The notes under the pieces were generated by a model. It ran no database searches, had not been told where the DNA came from, and saw nothing but the letters and a program-made list of their open reading frames with translations. Of a stretch of DNA of 64,000 nucleotides, positions 16,294-25,448 are shown one piece after another (position 1 is the stretch's first letter; the number at the start of each line of letters is the position of its first letter). Source of the stretch: Candidatus Poribacteria bacterium (GTDB lineage Bacteria > Poribacteria > WGA-4E > WGA-3G). The translations under genes were made by a program, and so were the position numbers. The DNA lies in contig JAAXGN010000122.1 in assembly GCA_012267415.1 (NCBI GenBank), forward strand, positions 81,041 to 145,040, written 5' to 3'.

Positions 16294-18105
16294 TCAATGT
16301 CTAACTGTGGTTTGGGTTGTAATCTGGTCTTTTTTCTCACTATCACTTCCCGATGTGGCTATGACTTTAACCTTATAATCACCGGCAGCTACAAGGGCAG
16401 TTGCGGGGATCGTCAATGTCACTTTTGAAGAAGCACCAGGAACAAGCGATACAGATTCCTGACTGAGTGTCGCGTTTACATCACCTGATGTTGCCAATTT
16501 TATTGTGTCTTTTGCAGTGCCGGTGTTTATCACTGTAAGAGTATACGCAATATCTGCACTTGGATTGCTCATTTCAGGTGTCAAATTGTATACACATCCT
16601 AAAGCAACACCATAGACAGGTGTAGTCGTTGGAACTCTATAGACAGGGAATACCTCAGCATCCACGCCAACATGCATTGCCCAGGGACCATTCCGCTCAC
16701 TCACCTTCACAAGCAGGAGATTATCACCTTTTTTCAGGTTAACTGGAAAAACATCACTGTTTTTCTTATAAACACGATTTGTTGCGTTACTAAAAACAAC
16801 CTCACCGTTAAGCCAAACTTTGATAGAATCGTCACTCCCAACTCTCATCATGACATTGGATTGATCTGTTTTGGATACAAGTGTCGTGAGCGCATAAGAC
16901 GTAAAATCGTTGAGATCGGGGTTTTCTGTCATCCCTTTTTTTACGAGCATCGTGTTGATATTTCCATTTGAAGGAATTCTACCGAGTGCCCACTTATACT
17001 TTCCAACGGTATCTCCTTTATTTGCCCCGTATTTAGATAAAGTTTCTTCGTTAATTGTATGTGCGCTGGCAACTGCCAAAGAATCGATATGCGTTGAATC
17101 CTTGCCACCTTGATTCTCTTTCGTTGGTGTAATCATCCAGAGCCATGGTCCCCGAATGTCGTTATAGTGTTTATCTGGCACATCAGTGACATTACCAGAA
17201 ATGTCTATTATCAGATTCGGTTTCATATTGCTAAATGAATACAAACCTAACTTCCTGGCATTTCCATTGAGATCAATGACTGCGACATTGGTTCCTTTAC
17301 CCTTTACTGTTGATGTATCTAATTGAACGATCGCCTGCTTGCCGGATATAGACTGACAACTATGCATAAGTCGGTTGGCGTGTCGAAATCTAACAAGATA
17401 GAGTCCATCAGGATCCGTAATCTTGAAGAAGATATGCATCTTATTGGGTGGATAGGCTATAGCAGATGGTAGCATCTCAACCTTTACCCTTCGTTCTTGT
17501 TTACGAATTCTACCGCCGTTGAAATAGGGATTGAGATTCAACCATGCTGCTGCACATTTCCCATAAGACATTCTGGTTCTACCATCAACGAGAGCGTGGG
17601 GTAATCCGAAAGCGTGTCCGAGCTCATGCGCAGCGAGGTACCAATTTCCCGATGTTGGGACCAGTATACGTTCTCCTGCATAAGTTACACCTTTATAACC
17701 CTGTATTCTCTGATGACCATGGTCAAGTACAATAAATAAGATCGTACTTGGCGTTTGAATCCTACTTGCACATTCATTAAACACACTGTACGGTTTTTGA
17801 TGATATTGTATACCATCTTTTTTTCCTGTTATGTGGTGCACCACTATATCTCCGTTTGTATCGGTTTCCATTCTAAAAGTTTTTCTCTCATACCCATACT
17901 TTTCCATCTCATCGCCGTAAAACTTCTGTGCCTCCTTCAGTACTTTTCTGATCTTAGTATCTATGTCCTTCTGAGGTTTCCGGTCTCTTGAAACAAAATA
18001 GACAAGTTTTACTATATATTTTTCCGGTGTAACTTCCTGTGCAAAACAGGGTAGCAAAAAAGTCAAGAATGCAATTATCGTAACAAACAAATTTATGAAT
18101 TTCAT
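16294..18105 (-). CDS. Secreted metzincin-type metalloprotease with C-terminal NEW3-like domain
   Basis: A signal peptide (FINLFVTIIAFLTFLLPCFAQ) precedes a protease domain. Its zinc motif HELGHAFGLPH (about residue 160) matches the metzincin consensus HExxHxxGxxH and is followed by a possible Met-turn (TRMSYG). A central region (about 370-480, with VGSDDSIKVWLNGEVV) resembles lectin-like or NPCBM-type beta domains. The C-terminal about 110 residues (LTVINTGTAKDTIKL, VPGASSKVTLTIP) match NEW3-like immunoglobulin-fold domains. It would be exported and cleave proteins. Start: ATG 18105 has GAGGA about seven bases upstream; an in-frame ATG 12 bp earlier is the alternative. The last residues lie next to REP hairpins. 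Confidence 0.85.
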   Translation of the reverse strand: MKFINLFVTIIAFLTFLLPCFAQEVTPEKYIVKLVYFVSRDRKPQKDIDTKIRKVLKEAQKFYGDEMEKYGYERKTFRMETDTNGDIVVHHITGKKDGIQYHQKPYSVFNECASRIQTPSTILFIVLDHGHQRIQGYKGVTYAGERILVPTSGNWYLAAHELGHAFGLPHALVDGRTRMSYGKCAAAWLNLNPYFNGGRIRKQERRVKVEMLPSAIAYPPNKMHIFFKITDPDGLYLVRFRHANRLMHSCQSISGKQAIVQLDTSTVKGKGTNVAVIDLNGNARKLGLYSFSNMKPNLIIDISGNVTDVPDKHYNDIRGPWLWMITPTKENQGGKDSTHIDSLAVASAHTINEETLSKYGANKGDTVGKYKWALGRIPSNGNINTMLVKKGMTENPDLNDFTSYALTTLVSKTDQSNVMMRVGSDDSIKVWLNGEVVFSNATNRVYKKNSDVFPVNLKKGDNLLLVKVSERNGPWAMHVGVDAEVFPVYRVPTTTPVYGVALGCVYNLTPEMSNPSADIAYTLTVINTGTAKDTIKLATSGDVNATLSQESVSLVPGASSKVTLTIPATALVAAGDYKVKVIATSGSDSEKKDQITTQTTVRH

Positions 18106-18147
18106 AATGGTCCTCATGTTTTATTAGTAGAGGGTCTACTCTTACAT

Positions 18148-18242
18148 TGTAGGTGCGATTTCCTAATCGCACCGGATTAGTCCTAACCCCCATATAAGGT
18201 TTTCGCTCAGGATTCGGTGCGATAAGGATATCGCACCTACCG
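18148..18242. repeat. Family-2 REP pair (GGTGCGATAAGGATATCGCACC)
   Basis: Two hairpins, GTGCGATTTCCTAATCGCAC at about 18151 and GTGCGATAAGGATATCGCAC at about 18217, with the linker CATATAAGGTTTTCGCTCAG between them. The same linker and second hairpin flank RAYT-2. Confidence 0.85.
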
Positions 18243-18275
18243 GCCTGGGTACATCACTAAATTGATACCTGCGAT

Positions 18276-20141
18276 TCAGTCCCATAGAATCACTGTCCCA
18301 TCTAAACTTCCACTGCCAATGGTGCTGCCATCAGGACTAAAGGATACACTCTTGACCCAAGACGTATGTCCCGATAAAGTGCGGATAAGTTCACCTGTCT
18401 TCACATTCCAAAGTCGAAGGGTATTGTCATTACCCCCACTTACGAGGGTGCTACCATCAGGACTAAAAGATACACAAAAAACGTCATCCCTATGTCCCCA
18501 AAGTGTCCGTAGATGCTCTCCTGTTTTCACATGCCAGAGTCGGATAGTGTTGTCCGCACTCCCACTCGCGAGGATGCTACCATCAGGACTTATAGATACA
18601 CTGAACACCTGATCCTTATGTTCTTTAAGTGTGCGGATATGTCTCCCAGTTTTCACATTCCAGAGTCGGATAGTGCTGTCCCAACCCCCACTTACGAGGG
18701 TGCTACCATCAGAACTAATAGATACACTATAGACATCAGCCGCATATCCCTCAAGTGTCCGTAGATGCTTTCCCGTGTTCACCTGCCAGAGTCGGATGGT
18801 GTCGTCCGCACTCCCACTCACGAGGATGCTACCATCAGGACTAAAAGATATACACCAGACCGCATTTGTATGTCCTTTAAGAGTGCGGATATGTTTGCCA
18901 GTATTTGCATTCCATAGACGTATCGTGCTGTCCCAACCTCCACTTGCCAGTGTCTTACCATCAGGACTAAAAGATATACATCGGATATGATCCGTGTGTC
19001 CTTCAAGGGTGCGGATATGTGTGCCAGTGTCCACATGCCAAAGATGGATGTTGTTGTCATTACCTACACTTGCGAGAGTGCTACCATCAACACTAAAGGA
19101 CATACTCGTGACCCGATTTGTATGTCCGTCAAGTGTGCGGATATGTGTGCCAGTGTTTGCATTCCATAGACGTATCGTGCTGTCCCAGCTCCCACTCACG
19201 AGTGTCTTACCATCAGGACTAAAAGATATACATCGGACCCGATCCGTATGTCCCTCAAAGGTGCGGATAAGATCACCCGTGATTACTTGCCATAACCGAA
19301 TGATGGAGGCAGAACTTCCACTGGCAAGGGTTCTTAAATCAGGACTAAAAGATACACCGGAGATCTCCTCTCTATCTCCCCGAAGGGTTTTATGTACCCA
19401 AATGGTGCGGATAAGATCACCCGTGTTCACTTGCCATAATCGGATAGTACTATCCGCACTCCCACTTGAGAGGATGCTGCCATCAGGACTAAAGGATACG
19501 CTCGGTACTGTATTCGTATGGCCCCGAAGGGTACGGATAAGATCACCCGTGTTCACTTGCCATAATCGGATAGTATTGTCCCAACTCCCACTTGCAAGTG
19601 TGCTGCTATCAGGACTAAAGGATACACTCAATACTGCCTTGGTATGTCCCTGAAGAGTGTGAATAAGATCACCCGTGATCACACTCCATAGCCGGATGGT
19701 GTCGTCATTACCTCCACTTGCGAGCATGCTACCATCAGGACTAAAAGATACACTCAGTACAGCATGTCTATGTCCCCTAAGGGTATAGAGAAGCATTCCC
19801 GTGTCCACTTTCCATAGTCGGACAGTATTGTCACTACCCCCACTTGCGCGCATGCTACCATCAGGACTAAAAGATATGGTGGAGACTAAACCCGTATGTC
19901 CAGTGAATAGATTCAATTCTTCAGCTGTCTGTGCATCATAAATCCATACGCCGATACTACTCGCCACTGCCAATTTGGTTCCGTCTGGTGAATACTTAAT
20001 CTCACGGATATCACCTTTTCCGAACCGTGCTTTCGCGCCTTCTGGTAAACTCCATTTTGATAAGTCTTGGGCAAGGATGCTCGTTGTAAAGGTGAGTGTC
20101 AGACAGAATGTTATCATTATTGAAAATAATTTGCTTTTCAT
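18276..20141 (-). CDS. Secreted WD40-repeat protein, about 14 blades
   Basis: A signal peptide (FSIMITFCLTLTFTTSILAQ) is followed by about fourteen WD40 units of roughly 42 residues with the pattern GH-x(n)-V-x-SVSFSPDGS-x-LASGS-x-DNTIRLW-x-V-x-TG-x-L-x-RTL. I count thirteen RLW/HLW/ILW ends plus a first degenerate GVWIYD unit. That number fits two seven-bladed propellers in tandem. Such proteins are interaction platforms; no enzyme domain is attached. Several units are nearly identical at DNA level, pointing to recent internal amplification. Start ATG 20141 follows AAGGAG by about ten bases. The protein ends just after the last repeat (VILWD) with no tail. Confidence 0.92.
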   Translation of the reverse strand: MKSKLFSIMITFCLTLTFTTSILAQDLSKWSLPEGAKARFGKGDIREIKYSPDGTKLAVASSIGVWIYDAQTAEELNLFTGHTGLVSTISFSPDGSMRASGGSDNTVRLWKVDTGMLLYTLRGHRHAVLSVSFSPDGSMLASGGNDDTIRLWSVITGDLIHTLQGHTKAVLSVSFSPDSSTLASGSWDNTIRLWQVNTGDLIRTLRGHTNTVPSVSFSPDGSILSSGSADSTIRLWQVNTGDLIRTIWVHKTLRGDREEISGVSFSPDLRTLASGSSASIIRLWQVITGDLIRTFEGHTDRVRCISFSPDGKTLVSGSWDSTIRLWNANTGTHIRTLDGHTNRVTSMSFSVDGSTLASVGNDNNIHLWHVDTGTHIRTLEGHTDHIRCISFSPDGKTLASGGWDSTIRLWNANTGKHIRTLKGHTNAVWCISFSPDGSILVSGSADDTIRLWQVNTGKHLRTLEGYAADVYSVSISSDGSTLVSGGWDSTIRLWNVKTGRHIRTLKEHKDQVFSVSISPDGSILASGSADNTIRLWHVKTGEHLRTLWGHRDDVFCVSFSPDGSTLVSGGNDNTLRLWNVKTGELIRTLSGHTSWVKSVSFSPDGSTIGSGSLDGTVILWD

Positions 20142-20156
20142 GAAAATGAACTCCTT

Positions 20157-20297
20157 TTATTGTAGTGAACTTCAGAATTAATGCTAGTTAAAATAATGAC
20201 AGGCTCCACAACGGGCGAGGTGACCTCGCCCCTACGTTGGGTGGTTTTCGTCATCGTTGTATAGGGTAAAATGTCTCATTGATTATTAACTTTACTA
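20157..20297. repeat. Long composite repeat, copy 2
   Basis: Begins TTATTGTAGTGAACTTCAG, includes a family-1 hairpin (GGGCGAGGTGACCTCGCCCC), then GGGTAAAATGTCTCATTGA and TTATTAACTTTACT. It matches 5324-5446 in order and spacing, with a variable stretch before the hairpin. It fills the gap between the WD40 and lipoprotein genes. Confidence 0.8.
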
Positions 20298-20306
20298 TCA
20301 TAATCA

Positions 20307-21440
20307 TTAATCATCTGTTTCATTAATCAGGCTTTTCAACTTCAAACCTTCGTAAGGTACCCCACCTGTGCTGTACAAGTTTATCACTTTGTCAATAAAT
20401 TCATATTTAGCAAGTGAACATGAACGAAGTTTATCTGGTCGTAACAGATAATATGCAACACTTTCCGACCAATCCTCATTGGGATTCTTTGAACCAGCAT
20501 AAGTTGTAACGAATTCTTTTCTACTTCTGTTATTTGACCATCCGAACCTATTATTGGAGTCTTTACGCCAGCCGCCAATTTTTGCCCATTCTGCTCTGAG
20601 ATCCCAGTTAAGTGTATACTCCCATAAAAAATGCGCTTTTTCATGAAGGATGATACGGTGAAACTCCTGCCGATTCTTCAAGTGGAAAATAAACCCAGCA
20701 TACTCAACACAAAATTCACCAATCCATGCTGAACCTGCATACTTTGTTTGTTGGTTAATAAGGAGATATTTTAACCGCCTTCCTAAATTATGTAATCCTT
20801 TGGGGAACTTTTCATATACTGACATTAGCATCATTAGTTGTTCGTTTGAGGATTCCGAGACACGTGCTTCCCTGCCATATCTACGTAGTACCTGTCCTAT
20901 CCTTTCGGCTTCAGGTGTCCCTGTCCGAATTATACTCAGACCGTACATCTCTTTTAGCACGAGTTCTATCATAAATCTGTCTGTTCCATCCTTCAGTATG
21001 CGTCTTACTTCGGGAATATCCGTCCAATTCTCAGTTACAAATTGTGCAATAATTCGAAAAAGACGTTTGTTCAACAACGGTTCCTCTTGCGATTTTTCTA
21101 CTTCAGACACTTCAGAAAAGAAAACATCACGACTCAGTGTAACGTGCTTCACATCATTTACAGATTCAATCTGAACATCATCTTGTAATTCTTTATTCGT
21201 TATCTGCCACACAGAAGGGGCCAAATTGTGGTCTGGGTCTTCAGATTGTTGATATATGGAGTCAAAGGTCTCTAAAAGCGAGTCTGCTTCTTTTGCCATC
21301 CAGCCAGCGCGTAGACTGATACCATATTTTTCTTTCAACTGTGAGGTAGTGACTTTATCCGGTTCCGGTAAAAAAAATAGATAGCAACCTGATTGTAATA
21401 TTAGAATAGTTAGCAATAGTGTGTTTTTAATTACTTGCAT
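20307..21440 (-). CDS. Lipoprotein with HExxH zinc-metallopeptidase-like site
   Basis: The 377-aa protein has a lipoprotein signal (LLLTILILQSGC, Cys at about residue 19). A helical middle part precedes HEKAH at about residue 264 (RIILHEKAHFLWEYTL). An EDWSESVAYYLL segment about 60 residues later could supply the third, glutamate zinc ligand, as in gluzincins. It would be a membrane-attached peptidase at the cell surface or periplasm. The family is not one I can name; some single-domain toxin-like or cell-wall-related gluzincins share this plan. It lies between the WD40 gene and the RAYT-2 cluster, on the same strand as the other secreted genes. Confidence 0.7.
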   Translation of the reverse strand: MQVIKNTLLLTILILQSGCYLFFLPEPDKVTTSQLKEKYGISLRAGWMAKEADSLLETFDSIYQQSEDPDHNLAPSVWQITNKELQDDVQIESVNDVKHVTLSRDVFFSEVSEVEKSQEEPLLNKRLFRIIAQFVTENWTDIPEVRRILKDGTDRFMIELVLKEMYGLSIIRTGTPEAERIGQVLRRYGREARVSESSNEQLMMLMSVYEKFPKGLHNLGRRLKYLLINQQTKYAGSAWIGEFCVEYAGFIFHLKNRQEFHRIILHEKAHFLWEYTLNWDLRAEWAKIGGWRKDSNNRFGWSNNRSRKEFVTTYAGSKNPNEDWSESVAYYLLRPDKLRSCSLAKYEFIDKVINLYSTGGVPYEGLKLKSLINETDD

Positions 21441-21494
21441 GATTTTGAACCTCCAATGAAGATTAATTTAATAGTCATGTAATTCTGATTTCCC

Positions 21495-21845
21495 TAGGCC
21501 GGTAGGTGCGATATCCTAATCGCACTGGACCCAACCCGTAACCGCCCCCCATTTTTGTAGGTGCGATTTCCCAATCGCACGGATTTTTCCAATCTCGCCC
21601 CCCATTCTGGTAGGTGCGATTTCCTTATCAATGCAGAATACCAAACGCGTATTCTGCCGAATTGACCCAACCCAGTTCCATATAAGGTTTTCGCTCAGGG
21701 TTCGGTGCGATAAGGATATCGCACCTACCGCCCTGGGAACCCCATCTGGTGCGATAAGGATATCGCACCTACCAACCTGGGAACATCTGGTGCGATAAGA
21801 ATATCGCACCTACCGACCTGATGCGATAAGGATTTCACACCCACC
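21495..21845. repeat. Family-2 REP cluster downstream of RAYT-2
   Basis: About seven hairpins of the form GTGCGATAAGGATATCGCAC, TGCGATTTCCCAATCGCA or diverged versions, in both orientations, joined by GTTCCATATAAGGTTTTCGC and CCTGGGAAC-type linkers. The block is about 350 bp and has no gene. Confidence 0.88.
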
Positions 21846-21869
21846 GGATGGGAGGATTCCCATTTCTAA

Positions 21870-22340
21870 TTATACCATTTCATATATGCATTGCCAAAAC
21901 GGATAATCTCCTGGATTTTTTACTAAACCTTCTCTAACAGGATTCATATAACAATACCGGATAATTCTGTTTAATGTCGGCACATTACGAATGCCCCAAT
22001 CGCTGTACCCTTTTTGCCATAGAGAACCTTCTCTGGATAGGTGTTGATTGATTTTACGCGCACTAAACAGTTTCATAGATTGCACAACCTTGGAAAGCAC
22101 GTGATTTTTTTCAAGTTTTATGACCGAATGGACATGGTCTGGCATCACCATAATACATATCCATTCAAGTCGTTTGTCTGTTTGTAACCAGTCGAATGTA
22201 TTGAAAATAATAGATGAAACTTCTTTGTTAGCAAGAATCTTTTGTCTTTTGTGTGTGCAAAAGATTATGTGATAATATGTGTTTTGTAGTGAAACTCTTC
22301 CTTTACGAAGGTTAGAACTACGGTATTCATGAGTGTTCAA
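21870..22340 (-). CDS. REP-associated tyrosine transposase RAYT-2 (Y1_Tnp, IS200-like)
   Basis: The 156-aa protein has TYYHIIFCTHKRQKIL, the HUH motif in IMVMPDHVHSVIKL (about residue 68), VVQSMKLFSARKINQH, LWQKGYSDWGIRN and the ending YCYMNPVREGLVKNPGDYPF. This is a shorter, different branch from RAYT-1, closer to IS200-type Y1 transposases. It is flanked on both sides by large family-2 REP clusters with shared linkers, which suggests that family 2 is its substrate. The reading frame is intact. Confidence 0.9.
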   Translation of the reverse strand: MNTHEYRSSNLRKGRVSLQNTYYHIIFCTHKRQKILANKEVSSIIFNTFDWLQTDKRLEWICIMVMPDHVHSVIKLEKNHVLSKVVQSMKLFSARKINQHLSREGSLWQKGYSDWGIRNVPTLNRIIRYCYMNPVREGLVKNPGDYPFWQCIYEMV

Positions 22341-22381
22341 TGTACTCTAATCTCCTATATTTACCGAACCGTTGAGTCCGA

Positions 22382-22596
22382 CAGTTGCGATTTCCTAATC
22401 GCACGGATTTTCCCAGTCTCGACCCCCATTTTGGTAGGTGCGATTTCCTAATCGCACCGAATTAACCCCAGCCGGTTCCATATAAGGTTTTCGCTCAGGA
22501 TCCGGTGCGATAAGGATATCGCACCTACCGGCCCTGGTAACATCTGGTGCGATAAGGATATCGCACCTACCGCCCTGGGAACCCCATCCGGTGGGA
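22382..22596. repeat. Family-2 REP cluster upstream of RAYT-2
   Basis: Four family-2 hairpins (TGCGATTTCCTAATCGCA at about 22386 and 22439, GTGCGATAAGGATATCGCAC at about 22504 and 22550). The linkers are the same as on the other side of RAYT-2 and at 18180. Confidence 0.88.
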
Positions 22597-22622
22597 CATT
22601 TACGCTTCTTTGTGTATATAAT

Positions 22623-22661
22623 AGAATAGTGAGAATACTGGCAAGGTATTCTCACTATTCT
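22623..22661 (-). terminator. Perfect 16-bp hairpin after the lamin-tail protein gene
   Basis: AGAATAGTGAGAATAC at 22623-22638 pairs perfectly with its complement at 22646-22661 around a 7-nt loop. It lies 34 bp past the stop at 22695. There is no T-run on the minus strand, so it may be a processing or attenuation hairpin rather than a classic terminator. Confidence 0.5.
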
Positions 22662-22694
22662 ACGGAATAGGTTATTTTTTCCCTGAAATTAACC

Positions 22695-25448
22695 TCATCG
22701 TGAACTTTTCAATTCGCTCCACGTCGTTGTCAGTTTATTCTTGGCAGAAATGTAACCTTTAAGACGTGATGTGGTAAGCACATTATGCTCACCCGCGAAA
22801 GATACATCTTCAATTTGATAGTAATACACAACACCCGCTTTCGCAGTCGAGTCAACCCATTTATAGGTGTTACGCTCACCTGTTGTGCCTGCGCCTTGGA
22901 TCAACACAGTATTGATCTGTTTATACTCTCCATCCTTACGCTGACTCCGTAGGATATTAAAACCTGCGTTATCAAGTTCGGATTCGGTTGTCCAACGGAT
23001 AACGACTTCACCGTTTTCAAGTGTTGCACGGAAAAGGGATAAGGATACGGGGAGTTGTATACCTCGCACAAATCCGGGTGTGCTGATGTCCTTGCTCTCT
23101 CCATACCAGATTTTTGGAACTCTCTTGAATGCGGTATCCACAGCATGTACCCACGCATATTTAGGTGGACGCTCTCTTTTCATTCCTAACGGCAGCACAG
23201 CACCTGTCATATCGCCTTCAACATTGCGATTAGGCACGGCAACACGCGGACGTCCGTTTGCGTCTCTGAGACGTATCAAGGACGTGCGATCCCCTTCTTC
23301 CGTTACCGCTGTCGACCAGCCCCAACTATAGGGATCGTCAATACTGATACCTTGACGAAGATTCGGTGGGTTACCATCAAGATTGCCAACCTCATCAGAT
23401 ATAGTGCCATCACCATCAACTATCCGGATGTAGAAACCCCCTTCCGCATTCAGAATAGGGTCTCTCCTACTTGCCATGCTGAATTCATTGCGGAGCTCTG
23501 GATATATACTCGCGACTCGTGTATCTGGTAAATGATCTCTATCTGAGGGACGACCCTCAGATGCCGCAATAAGCACAACCTGATTCGGTGGAATATAGGC
23601 AAATAGGTCCTTTAGGTTAACCGTGATATTCAGGTTACGCTTGTTCTCTATCCATGAACCTGAATCATGGTTCTCTATAATGAGCTGCCAACCTGTTTGA
23701 TCTTCACTCTCTTCGCTACTATCCGCGGCAAGGTTAATACCACGCGTTTTAGAAGTATTATAGAGTTCAATCCATTGTGTTAACCTATTGTTTGATGTGG
23801 TAAGCATCAATTCACTGACAATCAGTTTACCACCATCCAGTTGTGATATTTTCCCTTTTGCCACGTCATTGGGATAACCGGGAGTGCCGCCGTGCCGATC
23901 ATTTGCCTCAACACGCCGGTCATAACCGATACCGGTGAAACCGATTTTTGTCCACGCATCTTTAAGGTAACCTTGCTTACTTCCGTCACGGACCCATACT
24001 TTGCCTGCCTCATTCAAGCGATCACCTTGGAGAAAATTAGCATTAGCTTGCGTATTTCCGTTCAGCGGGAAAACCTTTGTTTCCCAAATTTCACCATCAG
24101 ATTTACCATCCGATTTCTTTTCATAAGCAGGCGACCCAGATCTTAGATCCCGTCTGATGAAATTAGCGTGGAGCGCGCCGGGCCCCGCAGCATCCTCAAC
24201 ATGATGTCCAGATAGATAGATATTTCTTTCTGCTGCCCCATCTTCTATCTCTTTTTCTGTTCTGACATCCCACGGTTTATTTCTACGAAGTATCAGCAAC
24301 CACGCATCATCATTCGGAATTGCAAGATTGTTATTATCAACGACGAGATATCGTTGTGGACCGGCACCGAAAGCTTGATTATTATCATCCTGAGTGATAT
24401 CAAATCCAACAGATAGCAGCGTTTGCATCGGGTCCCTATTGACTAACAGTAGCACACCGTGTGCCGCAAGCGTATAATCTGGGAAACGAACGATTTCGGT
24501 TTCATTACCGAATCCTGTTGTTTTGGTAAGTACCCAATTTTGAAGGGATTGATCAGTATTTGAAACATTGCGCAGTTCAATCCAATCTGACCTGTCGTTC
24601 GCCAAGTTTCCAATTTCATTGATAATAATCTTGTTCTTTGCCGGGGTATCTCGGTTCGGTCTGGTCCGTGCGGTTGGCACTCTGGTAGCCTGGTTTGGCT
24701 TGCCGGGTGTACCTCGGTAGTTCCGCAGAAATAGGACTGATGCGATACCCCAATGTGCAGGCTCCCATCCGTTGTCGTAGTTAACACGTTGCATAGATTT
24801 GAACTCGCGCCTCGGTGTTGCGCTACTCCCGTGCTGTCCTTTACTATTAATGTTCCAAGTAAGATCATAAAACGGCACATTGCTCAGCATATCAGTTTCA
24901 GGTTCGGGACCGGGGAAAGCATTAGAAGTGGTGAATTTGATGTCAGAAGAATAAGTCGGTTCTGTACCCGGTGGCGGTGCTGCCTCTACTGGAGCATTAA
25001 ACGCAATCGGTGAGGTCGTTCTATTGTAAACCTCAATCCACTGTTGCTCGGTGATTCTCGTAGCATCCCCGACGAAAGTTTCATCTTCAGCCCACATCAC
25101 TTCGTTGATAACGAGTTGACGTTGGTTACGTTCGTGATCGTCATCATAGGTGTCATCTGCTGTTTTGCTGCCCAATCTGTTTGTCGAACCACCAGGTTCA
25201 TTAACGCGTAGGTTGAGTGTTCCAGGTCCTTCGAATAGTGTCCACAGATTCGGCATGCTCTCATCTGAAACTTCACTCCAGTCAACTTTGGTAATTTCAT
25301 AAGGTGGACTGTTCGATGGCAATGTTGGAACAGCCGCCGTTTTATCTGCAACGACAATCGCATAACCTAAACCTGGCACGTAACCTGGATTAGGGGACAA
25401 GCTTATCTGTTGGCATAGGAGTGGGTACAGCAAGAATTGGGATTCCAA
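22695..25448 (-). CDS. Secreted multi-domain lamin-tail-domain protein (main part, frameshifted from its signal peptide)
   Basis: Three lamin-tail-like beta-sandwich domains are visible: RQLVINEVMWAEDE...QQWIEVYN, NKIIINEIGNLANDRSDWIELRN, and GKLIVSELMLTTSNNRLTQWIELYN. A C-terminal fibronectin-like module follows (VIRWTTESELDNAGFNILRS, then GAGTTGERNTYKWVD), ending NKLTTTWSELKSSR. The first residues of this frame (MESQFLLYPL...) are probably not native: the frame 25390-25860 encodes a signal peptide and 150 residues that run directly into NPGYVPGLGY here if one C of a CCCC run (25393-25396) is removed. The true protein is then about 1050 aa. It is probably displayed at the cell surface; the function of the lamin-tail domains is unknown. 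Confidence 0.8.
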   Translation of the reverse strand: MESQFLLYPLLCQQISLSPNPGYVPGLGYAIVVADKTAAVPTLPSNSPPYEITKVDWSEVSDESMPNLWTLFEGPGTLNLRVNEPGGSTNRLGSKTADDTYDDDHERNQRQLVINEVMWAEDETFVGDATRITEQQWIEVYNRTTSPIAFNAPVEAAPPPGTEPTYSSDIKFTTSNAFPGPEPETDMLSNVPFYDLTWNINSKGQHGSSATPRREFKSMQRVNYDNGWEPAHWGIASVLFLRNYRGTPGKPNQATRVPTARTRPNRDTPAKNKIIINEIGNLANDRSDWIELRNVSNTDQSLQNWVLTKTTGFGNETEIVRFPDYTLAAHGVLLLVNRDPMQTLLSVGFDITQDDNNQAFGAGPQRYLVVDNNNLAIPNDDAWLLILRRNKPWDVRTEKEIEDGAAERNIYLSGHHVEDAAGPGALHANFIRRDLRSGSPAYEKKSDGKSDGEIWETKVFPLNGNTQANANFLQGDRLNEAGKVWVRDGSKQGYLKDAWTKIGFTGIGYDRRVEANDRHGGTPGYPNDVAKGKISQLDGGKLIVSELMLTTSNNRLTQWIELYNTSKTRGINLAADSSEESEDQTGWQLIIENHDSGSWIENKRNLNITVNLKDLFAYIPPNQVVLIAASEGRPSDRDHLPDTRVASIYPELRNEFSMASRRDPILNAEGGFYIRIVDGDGTISDEVGNLDGNPPNLRQGISIDDPYSWGWSTAVTEEGDRTSLIRLRDANGRPRVAVPNRNVEGDMTGAVLPLGMKRERPPKYAWVHAVDTAFKRVPKIWYGESKDISTPGFVRGIQLPVSLSLFRATLENGEVVIRWTTESELDNAGFNILRSQRKDGEYKQINTVLIQGAGTTGERNTYKWVDSTAKAGVVYYYQIEDVSFAGEHNVLTTSRLKGYISAKNKLTTTWSELKSSR

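Noticed and set aside
22395..22655. Protein with repeated CDILIAPD-like segments
   Set aside because: It is translation of family-2 REP hairpins (TGCGATATCCTTATCGCACC type), not a gene; the same peptides appear wherever the repeats occur.
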